Assembly: GCA_902595885.1 (NCBI GenBank)
Contig: CACJRQ010000005.1
Location: forward strand, 1-63,591
DNA length: 63,591 nucleotides
Direction of reading: 5' to 3'
Source: an uncultured Pelagibacteraceae bacterium
Lineage (GTDB): Bacteria; Pseudomonadota; Alphaproteobacteria; Pelagibacterales; Pelagibacteraceae
The notes under the pieces were generated by a model. It made no database searches, was not told the DNA's origin, and saw nothing but the letters and a program-made list of their open reading frames with translations. The position numbers and the translations under genes were made by a program. This document shows, piece by piece, positions 53,955 to 63,591 of this stretch. Numbering within the stretch: position 1 is the first letter of the stretch; every line of letters begins with the position of its first letter.

Positions 53955-55613
53955 ATGAAAGATGAACTATTATTTTGTCCCTTAGGTGGATCAGGCGAAA
54001 TAGGTATGAACATGAATTTGTTCGGCTATGGACAGCCTAGTGATCATAAATGGATTATGGTCGACATAGGGGTAACATTTGCAGATGATACTATTCCAGG
54101 TGTTGATTTAATTTATCCAGATCCTGGATTTATAGTTGAAAGAAAAGATAATTTATTAGGAATAGTTTTAACACATGCTCATGAGGATCACATAGGTGCT
54201 ATTGCTCATCTATGGCCAAAATTACAATGTAAAATTTTTGCAACTCCTTTCACAGCTGTATTAATTCGAGAAAAGTTTAGAGAAAAACAAATCGATATAA
54301 CCAACGATTTACAGATTGTTGAGTTAAATGGAAAGGTTTCTTTGGATCCATTTGAAATTGAATACATTACTTTAACTCATTCCATATTAGAACCAAACGG
54401 ACTTAGGATAAAAACTCCTGCAGGAGTTATTTTGCATACTGGAGATTGGAAGGTAGATCCAAATCCTTTGATTGGAGACAATATAAACGAAAAAAGATTG
54501 AAGGAAATAGGTGAAGAAGGTGTGCTAGCAATGATTTGTGACTCAACAAATGTTTTTAGTGCTGGTAGGTCAGGTTCAGAATTAGATGTAAGAAAAAGTA
54601 TGTTAAACGTTATGTCTCGATTAAAAAAAAGAATTATCATAACGTCTTTTGCTTCAAATGTGGCTAGAATGGAGACGGCTTTTTATTGTGCAGAACAAAC
54701 AGGAAGACAAATCTCGTTAGTTGGGAGATCAATGCATCGTATTTATAAAGCTGCACGTCAATGTGGATATTTAAAAAATACAATTGAACCAATTGATCCA
54801 AGAGAAGCTAAAAATTTCTCAAGAGAAAAAATTGTATATTTATGTACTGGAAGTCAAGGTGAACCCATGGGTGCAATGATGAGAATTTCTAGTTATGTAC
54901 ATCCAGATGTTTTTATTGAAAAAGGTGATGCTGTAATTTTTTCTTCAAAAATTATACCTGGTAATGAAAAAAAACTTTATAAACTTCATAATCAACTTGT
55001 TAAGGATGGAATAGAAGTAATATCTGAAGAAACTGAATTTGTTCATGTTTCTGGACATCCAAATAGAGAAGACCTTAAAGAAATGTATCAATGGGTAAAA
55101 CCTAGATGTGTAATACCTGTACACGGTGAACATAGGCACATGATAGAACACATTAATTTTGCAAAAGAAATGCAAGTGCCAAATCCAGTTCAAGTAGAAA
55201 ATGGTGATATTGTTAAGCTATATCCAGGTGAAAAACCTGAAGTATATGACAAGGCTCCAAGTGGTAGACTCTACTTAGATGGAAGTGTTAGTGTTGATCC
55301 AGATTCACAATCGATAAAAGATAGGAAAAATTTAAGTGCAAATGGATATCTCGAGGTAACAATAATGATTACACCTAAAGGAAATATACACAATAACCCT
55401 ATACTTTCATTTCGTGGTTTACCTGTAGATGATCGAGATGATTTTGTTTATGGACTGGAGGAGGAAATTGAAAAAACCTCTAGAACTTTTAAAATTGGAA
55501 GCAAACAACAAGAACACAATCTTATTGATGCGTTAAAAATTGTTTGTAGAAAATTTTCTAAAGAGAGAACAGGAAAAAAACCTTTTACCAATATTAATTT
55601 AGTAAGAATTTAA
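53955..55613 (+). CDS. rnj: Ribonuclease J
   Basis: The 552-residue metallo-beta-lactamase-fold nuclease has the HxHxDH zinc motif at residues 74-79 (THAHEDHIGA). HTGDWKVDP, CDSTNVFSAGRSGSE, the beta-CASP motif FASNVARMETA, and CTGSQGEPMGAM and HVSGHPNREDL follow. It is a 5'-3' exonuclease/endonuclease for mRNA turnover and rRNA maturation. It is conserved in this place in alphaproteobacteria. Confidence 0.96.
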   Translation: MKDELLFCPLGGSGEIGMNMNLFGYGQPSDHKWIMVDIGVTFADDTIPGVDLIYPDPGFIVERKDNLLGIVLTHAHEDHIGAIAHLWPKLQCKIFATPFTAVLIREKFREKQIDITNDLQIVELNGKVSLDPFEIEYITLTHSILEPNGLRIKTPAGVILHTGDWKVDPNPLIGDNINEKRLKEIGEEGVLAMICDSTNVFSAGRSGSELDVRKSMLNVMSRLKKRIIITSFASNVARMETAFYCAEQTGRQISLVGRSMHRIYKAARQCGYLKNTIEPIDPREAKNFSREKIVYLCTGSQGEPMGAMMRISSYVHPDVFIEKGDAVIFSSKIIPGNEKKLYKLHNQLVKDGIEVISEETEFVHVSGHPNREDLKEMYQWVKPRCVIPVHGEHRHMIEHINFAKEMQVPNPVQVENGDIVKLYPGEKPEVYDKAPSGRLYLDGSVSVDPDSQSIKDRKNLSANGYLEVTIMITPKGNIHNNPILSFRGLPVDDRDDFVYGLEEEIEKTSRTFKIGSKQQEHNLIDALKIVCRKFSKERTGKKPFTNINLVRI

Positions 55614-55858
55614 TGAGTGTAACAGGCTTAGCTATTATCTATATAATTATATGGTGGATAGTTTTTTTCGCTATTCTACCTATTGATGTAAATCGAACAA
55701 AGACTGTACAAATTGATGGCGAGGATCCAGGCTCACCTGAAAATCCAAAAATGCTGAAAAAATTCCTTTATTGTACTGGAATTACTACTGTCATTTTCAT
55801 AATAATTTACTTATTAATTAAATTTGAATATTTAAATTTAAGAAATATGATTAATTAA
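55613..55858 (+). CDS. DUF1467 family membrane protein
   Basis: The 81-residue protein has two helices (GLAIIYIIIWWIVFFAILPI and YCTGITTVIFIIIYLLIKF) joined by a polar loop ending in DGEDPGSPENPKMLKK, the DUF1467 hallmark. The function is unknown. It is found between rnj and proS in many alphaproteobacteria. It overlaps rnj by one base. Confidence 0.88.
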   Translation: MSVTGLAIIYIIIWWIVFFAILPIDVNRTKTVQIDGEDPGSPENPKMLKKFLYCTGITTVIFIIIYLLIKFEYLNLRNMIN

Positions 55859-55859
55859 G

Positions 55860-57194
55860 ATGCTTTTATCAAATTCATTTATACCAATATTAAAAAATAA
55901 TCCTTCAGAAGCAAAAATTAAATCTCATCAATTAATGTTGAGAGTAGGCATGATTAAGCAAGCCTCTGCAGGAATTTATTCATGGTTACCTTTAGGTTTC
56001 AAGGTAATGAAAAAAATCGAAGACATTGTCAGACAAGAACAAAACAAAATTGGAGCTCAAGAAATATTAATGCCAACAATTCAATCCAGCGAAATTTGGA
56101 AAGAAAGTGGTCGTTATGACGATTATGGTGAAGAGATGTTAAGAATAACTGACCGTCAAAATAGAGAAATGTTATATGGACCAACCAATGAAGAGCAAGT
56201 TACTGAAATTTTTAGATCTTCAATAAAATCTTATAAATCACTCCCACAACTTATGTATCATATTCAATGGAAGTTCAGAGATGAAATTAGACCTAGATTT
56301 GGAATTATGCGTGGTAGAGAGTTTTATATGAAAGATGCCTATTCATTTGATGTATCAGATGAAGAAGCTTTTTATTCTTATAATAAATTCTTTCTTTCTT
56401 ATTTAAGAACATTTAAAAGATTATCTTTGACAGCAATACCCATGGCTGCTGATACAGGACCTATAGGTGGAAACTTATCTCATGAATTTATTATTCTTGC
56501 TGATACTGGAGAAAGTAAAATTTTCACAGATAAAAGAATATTCGATCTTGATAGTGATGATACTGAAATAGAAAAAGTATCACTGGAAAGTATGAGAAAG
56601 AAATATGAAAAATTTTATGCTGTAACTGATGAAAAGTTTAATAAAGAAGAGTTTGAAAAAATTGTTTCTAAGGAAAATCAATTGATTACAAAAGGTATCG
56701 AAGTGGGTCATATATTTTATTTTGGTGACAAGTATTCAAAACCAATGGGAGCATCTGTTGATTTACCAGGAGGAAAAAAAGATTTTGTTAAAATGGGCTC
56801 TTATGGAATCGGTGTATCAAGGTTAGTAGGGGCTATAATTGAGGCAAAATATGATGATAAAAATGAAATCATGAAATGGCCATTGTCTGTTGCTCCTTAT
56901 GATATTGCTTTAATACCTATGATAAATAAAAATGACACCTCAGCTTTAGATAAAGCAAATAATATCAATATAGAATTAATTAAAAATAATATTGATGCAA
57001 TCATTGATGATACAGATGAAAATTTCTCATCAAAAATTAAAAAAATGAATTTAATTGGTGCCCCGTATCAAATTATTATTGGTAAGAAAAGTGAGGGTGA
57101 TTTATTAGAGTTCAAGGAAACCGGTGGTGAAACTCAAAATTTACCGTTAAGTAAAATTATAGAAATTATAACTCAACAAAAAAATTCAATTTGA
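55860..57194 (+). CDS. proS: Prolyl-tRNA synthetase, short alphaproteobacterial type
   Basis: The 444-residue class II synthetase charges tRNA-Pro. Motif 2 region WKFRDEIRPRFGIMRGREFYMKDAY (in parts) is near residue 140, TNEEQVTEIF near residue 108, and motif 3 is GSYGIGVSRLVGA near residue 315. A C-terminal anticodon-binding domain follows. The ybaK-type editing insertion of the long E. coli form is absent, as usual in this class. The stop overlaps the lolE start. Confidence 0.96.
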   Translation: MLLSNSFIPILKNNPSEAKIKSHQLMLRVGMIKQASAGIYSWLPLGFKVMKKIEDIVRQEQNKIGAQEILMPTIQSSEIWKESGRYDDYGEEMLRITDRQNREMLYGPTNEEQVTEIFRSSIKSYKSLPQLMYHIQWKFRDEIRPRFGIMRGREFYMKDAYSFDVSDEEAFYSYNKFFLSYLRTFKRLSLTAIPMAADTGPIGGNLSHEFIILADTGESKIFTDKRIFDLDSDDTEIEKVSLESMRKKYEKFYAVTDEKFNKEEFEKIVSKENQLITKGIEVGHIFYFGDKYSKPMGASVDLPGGKKDFVKMGSYGIGVSRLVGAIIEAKYDDKNEIMKWPLSVAPYDIALIPMINKNDTSALDKANNINIELIKNNIDAIIDDTDENFSSKIKKMNLIGAPYQIIIGKKSEGDLLEFKETGGETQNLPLSKIIEIITQQKNSI

Positions 57195-58423
57195 TTTCTA
57201 CTTTAGAAAAAGAAATTACTTTTAGATTTTTAAAAGCCAGAAAAAAAGATGGCTTTTTGAATCTTATATCTATTTTTTCTTTTATAGGAATAAGTCTTGG
57301 AGTTTCAGTTCTTATTATTGTGATGTCAGTTATGAACGGATTTAGGACTGAGCTGATTAATAAAATAGTAGGCTTTAACTCACACATAACTGTAAAAACT
57401 TATGGAAATCCAATTGATAAAAAAAAAATAAATAAAAAAAATTTAAAATTAATTTCAGAAAATATTATTTTAAGTAACTCTGGTGAAGCTATTATACTTA
57501 AAAACGATACATCAAAAGGTATAGTATTACGTGGATATAAAACAAATGACTTTCCAACTTTAGAAGTTGTCAAAAATGAAAAATTTAAAGGGAACAAAGG
57601 TCAATTAAATAGAAACTATATTTCTATAGGCAATGAATTAAGTTTTTCTTTAGATCTAAAAATAGGCGATGAATTAACTTTACTTTCACCATCAGGAGTA
57701 GAAACAATTATTGGTAGCATGCCAAAACAAAAAACTTTTTTGGTAGCATCAATTTACAATAGTGGTTTGGCTGAGTTTGATAATAATATCGCATTTATTA
57801 ACTTAAGTACCCTTGAGAATTTTTTTGACTATAAGCCAGAGGATAGAAATTTAGAAATTTATTTAAAAAACCCAAATCAAATTGAACAGCAAAAATTTAT
57901 TGTCCAAGAAATTTTTGATGAAGAATTTGTTATTAGTTGGGCTGATATGAATAGTTCGTTATTTTCTGCCTTAAAAGTAGAAAGAAATGTAATGTTTATT
58001 ATCCTATCTTTAATAATTATTGTTGCAGCCTTTAATATAATTTCTGGGTTAACAATTTTAGTTAAAAACAAAACAAGAGATATCGCAATTTTAAAGTCAA
58101 TAGGTGTATTAAATAAATCAATTGTAAAAATATTTTTTTTAATAGGTGTAATAATAGGAACATCAGCTACTATTTTTGGAATTTTTTTAGGTGTAACGTT
58201 TTCTCTTTACATAGAGAACTTTAGACAATTTCTTAGCTCAACATTTAATATAAGTTTATTTCCAGAAGAGATTTATTTTTTAAGCAAGATGCCTTCAGAA
58301 ATAGATCCAACATCAATTTTTTTAATATCAATTTGTTCAATAATTATAACAATAATTGTTTCAATTTTTCCTGCTTTTAAAGCAGCCAAATTGGACCCAA
58401 TTAAATCTTTAAAATATGAATAA
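57191..58423 (+). CDS. lolE: Lipoprotein-releasing ABC transporter permease (LolC/LolE family)
   Basis: The 410-residue permease has an N-terminal helix (LNLISIFSFIGISLGVSVLIIVMSVMNGF split over residues 18-45), a periplasmic MacB-like domain, and three C-terminal helices with FtsX-type ending AAKLDPIKSLKYE. It extracts lipoproteins from the inner membrane together with LolD. The start is TTG, overlapping the proS stop as TTGA. No in-frame ATG precedes the conserved ITFRFLKARKK, so TTG is preferred. There is a single permease gene, so it probably acts as a homodimer. Confidence 0.93.
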   Translation: MISTLEKEITFRFLKARKKDGFLNLISIFSFIGISLGVSVLIIVMSVMNGFRTELINKIVGFNSHITVKTYGNPIDKKKINKKNLKLISENIILSNSGEAIILKNDTSKGIVLRGYKTNDFPTLEVVKNEKFKGNKGQLNRNYISIGNELSFSLDLKIGDELTLLSPSGVETIIGSMPKQKTFLVASIYNSGLAEFDNNIAFINLSTLENFFDYKPEDRNLEIYLKNPNQIEQQKFIVQEIFDEEFVISWADMNSSLFSALKVERNVMFIILSLIIIVAAFNIISGLTILVKNKTRDIAILKSIGVLNKSIVKIFFLIGVIIGTSATIFGIFLGVTFSLYIENFRQFLSSTFNISLFPEEIYFLSKMPSEIDPTSIFLISICSIIITIIVSIFPAFKAAKLDPIKSLKYE

Positions 58424-59093
58424 TTTTCTTGAATTAAAAAAAATATTTAAAACTTTTAAAACTGAAAAAACAGTTAAAGTATTAAAAAATCTTTCTCAAA
58501 AATTTGATAAAGGTAAAAGTTATTCTATAATGGGGCCATCCGGGTCAGGGAAATCAACTCTATTAAATTTAATTTCATTGATCGATAGACCATCATCTGG
58601 GTCAATTCATTTTGACAAAATTCCAGTAAATTTCAATGAATCTGAAAAAAATGATGTTTATAGATCCAAAAAAATAGGAATTGTTTATCAACAAAATAAT
58701 CTTCTCCCAGATTTTACTGCTTTAGAAAATATATATTTGGCCTCACTTGCAATTAATGACAATAAAGAATTAGCAATATCTAATGCAGAAAAATTACTCA
58801 ATAAAATTGGTCTTTCTAATAGGGCAGATCACTTTCCATCTCAACTATCAGGTGGTGAGGCTCAAAGAGTTGCTATAGCAAGGGCAATTGTAAATAATCC
58901 TGAAATTATTTTAGCAGATGAGCCAACTGGAAGTTTGGATATGGAAACTGCAAAGGATGTTTTTGAACTTTTATATAAACAAAAAAGGTCGGATAGACTT
59001 ATTATATTTGCAACTCATAATAGATTCTTTGCTAACAAAGCAGATTGCCTATTGGAGATGATAGATGGTAGTATAAAATCATCTAATGCCTGA
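58416..59093 (+). CDS. lolD: Lipoprotein-releasing ABC transporter ATPase
   Basis: The 225-residue ABC ATPase has Walker A GPSGSGKST near residue 41, the Q-loop YQQNNLLPDFTALENI, signature LSGGEAQRVAIARA near residue 148, Walker B IILADEPTGSLD, and the H-loop FATHN. It powers LolE. The 8-nt overlap with lolE and with dnaE shows tight coupling. Confidence 0.96.
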   Translation: MNNFLELKKIFKTFKTEKTVKVLKNLSQKFDKGKSYSIMGPSGSGKSTLLNLISLIDRPSSGSIHFDKIPVNFNESEKNDVYRSKKIGIVYQQNNLLPDFTALENIYLASLAINDNKELAISNAEKLLNKIGLSNRADHFPSQLSGGEAQRVAIARAIVNNPEIILADEPTGSLDMETAKDVFELLYKQKRSDRLIIFATHNRFFANKADCLLEMIDGSIKSSNA

Positions 59094-62000
59094 GTCTCAT
59101 TCTCAAAATTTCAATCATCTTAAAATTCATACTCAATATTCTATTTGCGAAGGAGCAGTTAGAATTGATGATTTGCAAGAATACTCTAAGAAAAATAAAA
59201 TAAAATCGTTAGGTTTGTGTGATACTTCAAATTTGTGTGGTGCACTTGAATTTGCTGAAAAGATATCAAAGTCTGGGACTCAACCAATAATCGGAACTCA
59301 AATTAATTTTAAAATTGAAGAAACAACAGGTTTACTCCCTTTGTTTGCTCTCAATGAAGCTGGATATAAAAATATAATAGAACTTTCATCTTTTTCGTAT
59401 TTAAAAAATGATGAGTTATCGGACCCGCATGTAGATTTTGAATTATTATTAAATAACTCTAAAGGTGTTGCTGTATTTTCAGGAACTGTTTTTGGTTTGT
59501 TTGGTAAATTATTTGATAAAGGAAAGTTTACTGAAATTAATGATCTTTATAGCAAAATTAAAAAAACCTTTGGAGATAGATTTTATTTAGAGATTCAAAG
59601 ACATAATGATCAAAATGAAGTTGGATTTGAAAAATTTAATTTAAAAAAATCTTTAGATCTAGAAATTCCTATTATTGCAACTAACGAAGTTTTTTATTTA
59701 GATAAAGAAATGCATGAAGCACACGATACTTTAATCTGTATAGGTAATAAGACATATGTAAATGAAAAAAATAGGTTAAGATTAACTGATCACCACTATC
59801 TAAAAACCAACTTAGAGATGTCAGAATTATTTGCTGACTTACCTGAAGCTTTAGAAAATAATTATAATTTTCCATTGAGATGTAGCTATAGACCATTATT
59901 TTCTAACCCAATATTGCCTAATATTAGCAGTGATAAAGATGGAAATGCAGATGAAATTTTAAAAAAAGATTCTATAGAAGGATTAAAAATTAAATTCAAT
60001 AAGATATTTAATTTAAGTGATGAAGATTTAGAAAATAACAATTCTTATAAAGAATATAAGAACAGGCTTAATCATGAACTTTCTATTATTATAGAAATGA
60101 AATACTCTAGTTATTTTCTTATAGTTGCTGACTATATAAAATGGGCTAAAAATAATGATATCCCTGTAGGTCCTGGAAGAGGCTCAGGTGCTGGTTCTCT
60201 TGTAGCCTGGTGTTTATCAATTACAGATGTTGATCCAATAAAATTTAATCTTATTTTTGAAAGATTTTTAAATCCAGATAGAATTTCAATGCCAGATTTT
60301 GATATAGACTTTTGTGAGGATAAAAGAGATCAAGTTTTTGAGTATCTAAAAACAAAATACAAAGATAGCGTGGCTCACATTATAACATTTGGTAAATTAA
60401 AAGCCCGAATGGTAATTAGGGACGTTGGAAGAGTTTTGGGCTTAGCTTATGGATTTGTTGATAGTATATCCAAAATGATACCTTTCGATCCATCTAGACC
60501 ACAAAATTTAACTCAGTGTATTGCAGGAGAACCACGATTACAAAAACTTATTAATGATGATCCAAGAGTAAAGAAACTTACTGATCTATCTTTAAAATTA
60601 GAAGGTCTTAACAGAAACGTTGCTACTCATGCTGCTGGAGTAGTAATAGCAGATAAAAAACTTACTGAAGTTGTTCCTTTGTACAAAGATATTTCTGCAG
60701 ATCTATTATTACCATCTACACAATTTGATATGTATTCTGCAGAAAATGCAGGTTTAGTAAAATTTGACTTTTTGGGGCTAAAAACACTCACCGTAATTAA
60801 CAATACTCAAAAACTTGTAAAAAAAAAAATTAAAGATTTTGATATTGAAAAAATTAGTTACGAGGATCAAAAAGTTTTTGATCTAATGTCAACAGGTAAA
60901 ACAATTGGTTTATTCCAAATTGAAAGTGCTGGGATGAGAGAAGCTTTAATACAAATGAAGCCAAATCATATTGAGGATATTATTGCATTAGTTGCTTTAT
61001 ATAGACCAGGACCAATGAGCAATATTACAACATATAATGATTGCAAACATGGAAAACAAAAACCAGATTATTTACACCCACTTCTAGAGGATATTTTAAA
61101 ACCAACTTATGGAGTAATTATATATCAAGAGCAAGTAATGCAAATTGCACAAAAATTGTCAGGATTTACAGCAGGACAAGCTGATCTTTTGAGAAGAGCA
61201 ATGGGTAAAAAGAAAAGAGCAGAACTTGAAAAACAAAAACAAGGATTTATTGATGGAGCTGTTAAAAATGGTATAGCAAAAGATGTTGCTGCCGGAATTT
61301 TTTTAAAAATAGAACCATTCGCAGAATATGGATTTAATAAAAGTCATGCTGCCGCTTATGCAATTATTTCTTATCAAACTGCATTTTTAAAAACATATTA
61401 TCCAAAAGAGTTTATTGCAGCATCAATGACCATGGATATTTCAAATCAAAATAAATTAAGTGAGTTTTATGAAGAATTAAAAAGATTAAATATTGAAATT
61501 GTTCGTCCAGATATAAATGAATGTTTTGCAGATTTTAAAACAATTGATGATAAATTTTATTACGCTTTAGGTGGAATTAAAGCTGTAGGTTATGAGGCAA
61601 TATCAAATATAGTTGAGGAAAGAATTTTAAATGGAAAATTTGAGTCAATTCATGATTTTATAAATAGAGTAAATCCAAAAGATATAAATAAACTTCAATT
61701 AGAAGGTTTGGTTAAAGCTGGTGCATTTGATAATTTGAACTCAAATAGACAAGCTATGCATGACTCAATTCCAGGTATGATAGCTAAAAGCAAAAATATA
61801 TTTGATAATAAATCTGCTAATCAGATTGATTTATTCTCAGAAGATGAAAATTTGCAGGATGAGATTTTAATTAAAACTGATGATTGGAAATTTGAAGAGA
61901 GACTTTCAAAAGAATTTGAAGCTGTAGGCTTTTTTATTTCAGATCATCCTTTAAATCAATTTACAGATATTTTTAATGATTATAAGATAACAGATTATTC

Positions 62001-62502
62001 AAGCTTTATTACTAAAGAAGATTTAAAAGACTCTAACATAGCCGCGACATTGTTAAAGGTTCAAGAAAGAAAAACTGCAAAAGGAAATTCTTATGCAGTT
62101 TTAAAATTAACTGACTTATCAAGTGTGTTTGAGCTTTTTATTTTTTCAGATGTTTTAGAATTAAATAGAGAAATATTGAAAGAGGGCAACTCTCTGATTT
62201 TAACGTTATTTAAAAATGTTTCTAATGATGAAAATAGGCTGACTAGAATTAATGTACAAAAAGTAGCTTCACTTAAAGATCTATTTAATAGCCCTATAAA
62301 TGAAGTTTTTTTTAACATTAAATCACAAGATCAAATAGATCAAATATCAGAAATTTTAAAAGACCAAGGCAAAACAATCGTAAATATCAATTTAATTACT
62401 GAAGCTAATAATCTTAAATTTAGATTAAAAAATGCTCGTAAATTAGACCGTAAAACTTTAAATCTCATAAGAAATCAGGAAATACAGGCAATAATTAACT
62501 AA
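59086..62502 (+). CDS. dnaE: DNA polymerase III subunit alpha
   Basis: The 1138-residue replicative polymerase starts with a PHP domain (FNHLKIHTQYSICEGAVRID). The family-C palm has GPGRGSGAGSLVAWCL near residue 362 and the catalytic Asp pair in PDFDIDF at 403-409. The thumb/fingers include KSHAAAYAIISYQTAFLKTY near 760. A helix-hairpin-helix region and a C-terminal OB domain (AATLLKVQERKTAKGNSYAV) follow. The length is normal. It ends 130 nt before rpsB. Confidence 0.97.
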   Translation: MPESHSQNFNHLKIHTQYSICEGAVRIDDLQEYSKKNKIKSLGLCDTSNLCGALEFAEKISKSGTQPIIGTQINFKIEETTGLLPLFALNEAGYKNIIELSSFSYLKNDELSDPHVDFELLLNNSKGVAVFSGTVFGLFGKLFDKGKFTEINDLYSKIKKTFGDRFYLEIQRHNDQNEVGFEKFNLKKSLDLEIPIIATNEVFYLDKEMHEAHDTLICIGNKTYVNEKNRLRLTDHHYLKTNLEMSELFADLPEALENNYNFPLRCSYRPLFSNPILPNISSDKDGNADEILKKDSIEGLKIKFNKIFNLSDEDLENNNSYKEYKNRLNHELSIIIEMKYSSYFLIVADYIKWAKNNDIPVGPGRGSGAGSLVAWCLSITDVDPIKFNLIFERFLNPDRISMPDFDIDFCEDKRDQVFEYLKTKYKDSVAHIITFGKLKARMVIRDVGRVLGLAYGFVDSISKMIPFDPSRPQNLTQCIAGEPRLQKLINDDPRVKKLTDLSLKLEGLNRNVATHAAGVVIADKKLTEVVPLYKDISADLLLPSTQFDMYSAENAGLVKFDFLGLKTLTVINNTQKLVKKKIKDFDIEKISYEDQKVFDLMSTGKTIGLFQIESAGMREALIQMKPNHIEDIIALVALYRPGPMSNITTYNDCKHGKQKPDYLHPLLEDILKPTYGVIIYQEQVMQIAQKLSGFTAGQADLLRRAMGKKKRAELEKQKQGFIDGAVKNGIAKDVAAGIFLKIEPFAEYGFNKSHAAAYAIISYQTAFLKTYYPKEFIAASMTMDISNQNKLSEFYEELKRLNIEIVRPDINECFADFKTIDDKFYYALGGIKAVGYEAISNIVEERILNGKFESIHDFINRVNPKDINKLQLEGLVKAGAFDNLNSNRQAMHDSIPGMIAKSKNIFDNKSANQIDLFSEDENLQDEILIKTDDWKFEERLSKEFEAVGFFISDHPLNQFTDIFNDYKITDYSSFITKEDLKDSNIAATLLKVQERKTAKGNSYAVLKLTDLSSVFELFIFSDVLELNREILKEGNSLILTLFKNVSNDENRLTRINVQKVASLKDLFNSPINEVFFNIKSQDQIDQISEILKDQGKTIVNINLITEANNLKFRLKNARKLDRKTLNLIRNQEIQAIIN

Positions 62503-62563
62503 ATAATCACTTGTTAATTTTAATAAATATTTGTAAATACTTCATAAATTAAATTAACACGCA

Positions 62564-62625
62564 CACAGTTGTTGGTTTTATACCTCCGGTCCTTAATTGG
62601 AAATTACTGTGGTGGCTTAACCGGG
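62564..62625 (+). promoter_or_regulatory. rpsB leader, probable pseudoknot regulating ribosomal protein S2
   Basis: Two stems interlock. CACAGT (62564-62569) pairs with ACTGTG (62606-62611), and TCCGGT (62585-62590) pairs with ACCGGG (62620-62625), the second arm being directly upstream of the rpsB ATG (62633). The first stem can extend by CA/TG around one bulged G. This H-type pseudoknot would hide the purine GGGA before the start codon. Autoregulation by S2 is a natural hypothesis; I recall that structured rpsB leaders have been reported in SAR11-like bacteria. The GC content is high for this genome. Confidence 0.7.
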
Positions 62626-62632
62626 AATAAAT

Positions 62633-63451
62633 ATGAAAATACCTAACGTTACAATTCAACAATTATTAGAAGCAGGCGTCCATCTTGGTCATAAAACTTT
62701 AAGATGGAATCCAAAAATGAAAAAATATATTTTTGGAAAAAGAGATTCAATTCACATTATAGACTTAACTCAAACTTTAGAGTTAACAAAGGTAGCTTTG
62801 AAAAAAGTCTATGAAACTATAGCAAGTAATGGAAAAATTTTATTTGTATCTACAAAAAAACAAGCATCAGAAGCCATAGCTGAAGTTGCAAAAGAAACAG
62901 ATCAATATTTTGTAAATTACAGATGGCTAGGTGGCATGTTAACTAATTGGGGGACAATTTCAAATTCAATCAAAAAATTAAAAAAGTTGGAGTCTGATCT
63001 TGTTGCAGAAAATAGAGGTTTTACTAAAAAAGAGCTCTTAAAAATGAGTGTTAAAAAAGACAAGCTTCAAAGATCATTGGGTGGAATAGCAGATATGAAA
63101 AAAGTCCCTGACTTGGTATTTGTTATAGACACAAATTATGAGTCATTAGCCATTGCAGAGTCTGCAAAATTAGGAATACCTATTATAGCGATCTTAGACA
63201 GTAATTCTAATCCAGAAAATATTGATTATCCAATTCCTGGTAACGATGATGCAAGAAGAGCGATAGATCTTTACTGTAATTTAATTAAGGAAACAATTAA
63301 TAGTGCGAAAAATTCTACGCCTGCGTTTGAGCCAAAGAAGGATAAAGTAAAAGAGATTAAAAATGAAGATAAAACAAAAACTATTCAGGAATTAGATAGA
63401 GAAAAATTAGAGAATAAATTTTCTAAAGAAGATAAGGAGAAACTAAACTAA
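62633..63451 (+). CDS. rpsB: 30S ribosomal protein S2
   Basis: The 272-residue ribosomal protein has the S2 landmarks [20 protein letters not shown] near residue 8, [14 protein letters not shown] (as [17 protein letters not shown]) near residue 95, [20 protein letters not shown] near 160 and [14 protein letters not shown] near 203. The Lys/Glu-rich C-terminal tail (about 45 residues) is longer than in E. coli S2. It precedes tsf, the classical order. Confidence 0.98.
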   Translation: MKIPNVTIQQLLEAGVHLGHKTLRWNPKMKKYIFGKRDSIHIIDLTQTLELTKVALKKVYETIASNGKILFVSTKKQASEAIAEVAKETDQYFVNYRWLGGMLTNWGTISNSIKKLKKLESDLVAENRGFTKKELLKMSVKKDKLQRSLGGIADMKKVPDLVFVIDTNYESLAIAESAKLGIPIIAILDSNSNPENIDYPIPGNDDARRAIDLYCNLIKETINSAKNSTPAFEPKKDKVKEIKNEDKTKTIQELDREKLENKFSKEDKEKLN

Positions 63452-63591
63452 TGAGTGATATAGAAAAAGTTAAAAAACTTAGAGAAGCTACAGGAGCTGG
63501 TTTTAAAGATTGCAATTTAGCAATTAAAGAATCAAACGGAGATTTAGACAAGGCAATTGAAATTTTAAGAGTTAAGGGAATTTCAAAAGCT
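63451..63591 (+). CDS. tsf: Elongation factor Ts (partial, runs off the window)
   Basis: Only the first 47 codons are present. [20 protein letters not shown] is the EF-Ts N-terminal domain, with [20 protein letters not shown] the following helices. The ATG shares one base with the rpsB stop (TAATG), so translation is coupled. EF-Ts recycles EF-Tu by GDP exchange. Confidence 0.95.
   Translation, partial: MSDIEKVKKLREATGAGFKDCNLAIKESNGDLDKAIEILRVKGISKA

Noticed and set aside
1-63591. CRISPR arrays, prophage, insertion sequences, toxin-antitoxin or defence systems
   Set aside because: I saw no spaced direct repeats, transposase or integrase motifs, terminal inverted repeats or phage structural genes; the window reads as stable chromosome.

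Overview
The window looks like a piece of a SAR11 (Pelagibacterales, alphaproteobacterial) chromosome. The reasons are a very low GC content, Lys/Asn/Ile-rich proteins, genes packed with 1-20 bp gaps or ATGA-type overlaps, and alphaproteobacterial gene orders (tig-clpP-clpX-lon, nuoA-N followed by birA-coaX-rnj, proS-lolE-lolD-dnaE, rpsB-tsf). There is an aprM-aprB-aprA locus as in marine sulfonate or sulfur users. I see no phage, insertion sequence, integrase or CRISPR array. No gene-free stretch exceeds 300 bases.

Region 1 (1-4.1 kb): an MFS carrier, then a pabB-pabA-pabC-like folate-branch operon and a HIT protein. Region 2 (4.2-13.5 kb): a sulfonate/sulfite island. It has aprM-aprB-aprA, an unknown 116-residue protein, a tiny membrane ORF, a TauE/SafE exporter, the opposite-strand operon suyA-suyB-PF03601 exporter, and divergently xsc. 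Read together, sulfolactate (SuyAB) and sulfoacetaldehyde (Xsc) are cleaved to sulfite. The sulfite is oxidised to sulfate by AprBA with AprM as membrane partner, or exported by one of the two carriers.

Region 3 (13.5-32.2 kb): accessory metabolism. It has an SGNH-like membrane protein, a DAO-family flavoprotein, an FkbM methyltransferase and a six-gene minus-strand run (GMC dehydrogenase, TerC, SDR, M23 peptidase, FAH-type hydratase, shortened GlpD-like protein). Divergent to that run is a complete TRAP transporter, then an NCS1 carrier and a second SDR. The GMC/TRAP pair resembles isethionate modules and could feed Xsc; this is inference. Small housekeeping genes and several short membrane ORFs follow.

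Region 4 (32.2-63.6 kb): core genome. tRNA-Leu(UAG) lies 10-14 nt upstream of tig, followed by clpP, clpX, lon, tRNA-Val(UAC), tRNA-Asp(GUC), the full 14-gene complex I operon, birA, coaX, rnj, a DUF1467 gene, proS, lolE, lolD, dnaE, then rpsB behind a leader that can fold as a pseudoknot, and the start of tsf.

The most unusual raw-sequence signals are two short GC-rich, C/G-ending-codon patches inside the otherwise AT-rich TRAP large permease, the rpsB leader pseudoknot, and the tRNA-Leu/tig junction. All functional calls come from reading motifs by eye; no database search was run.
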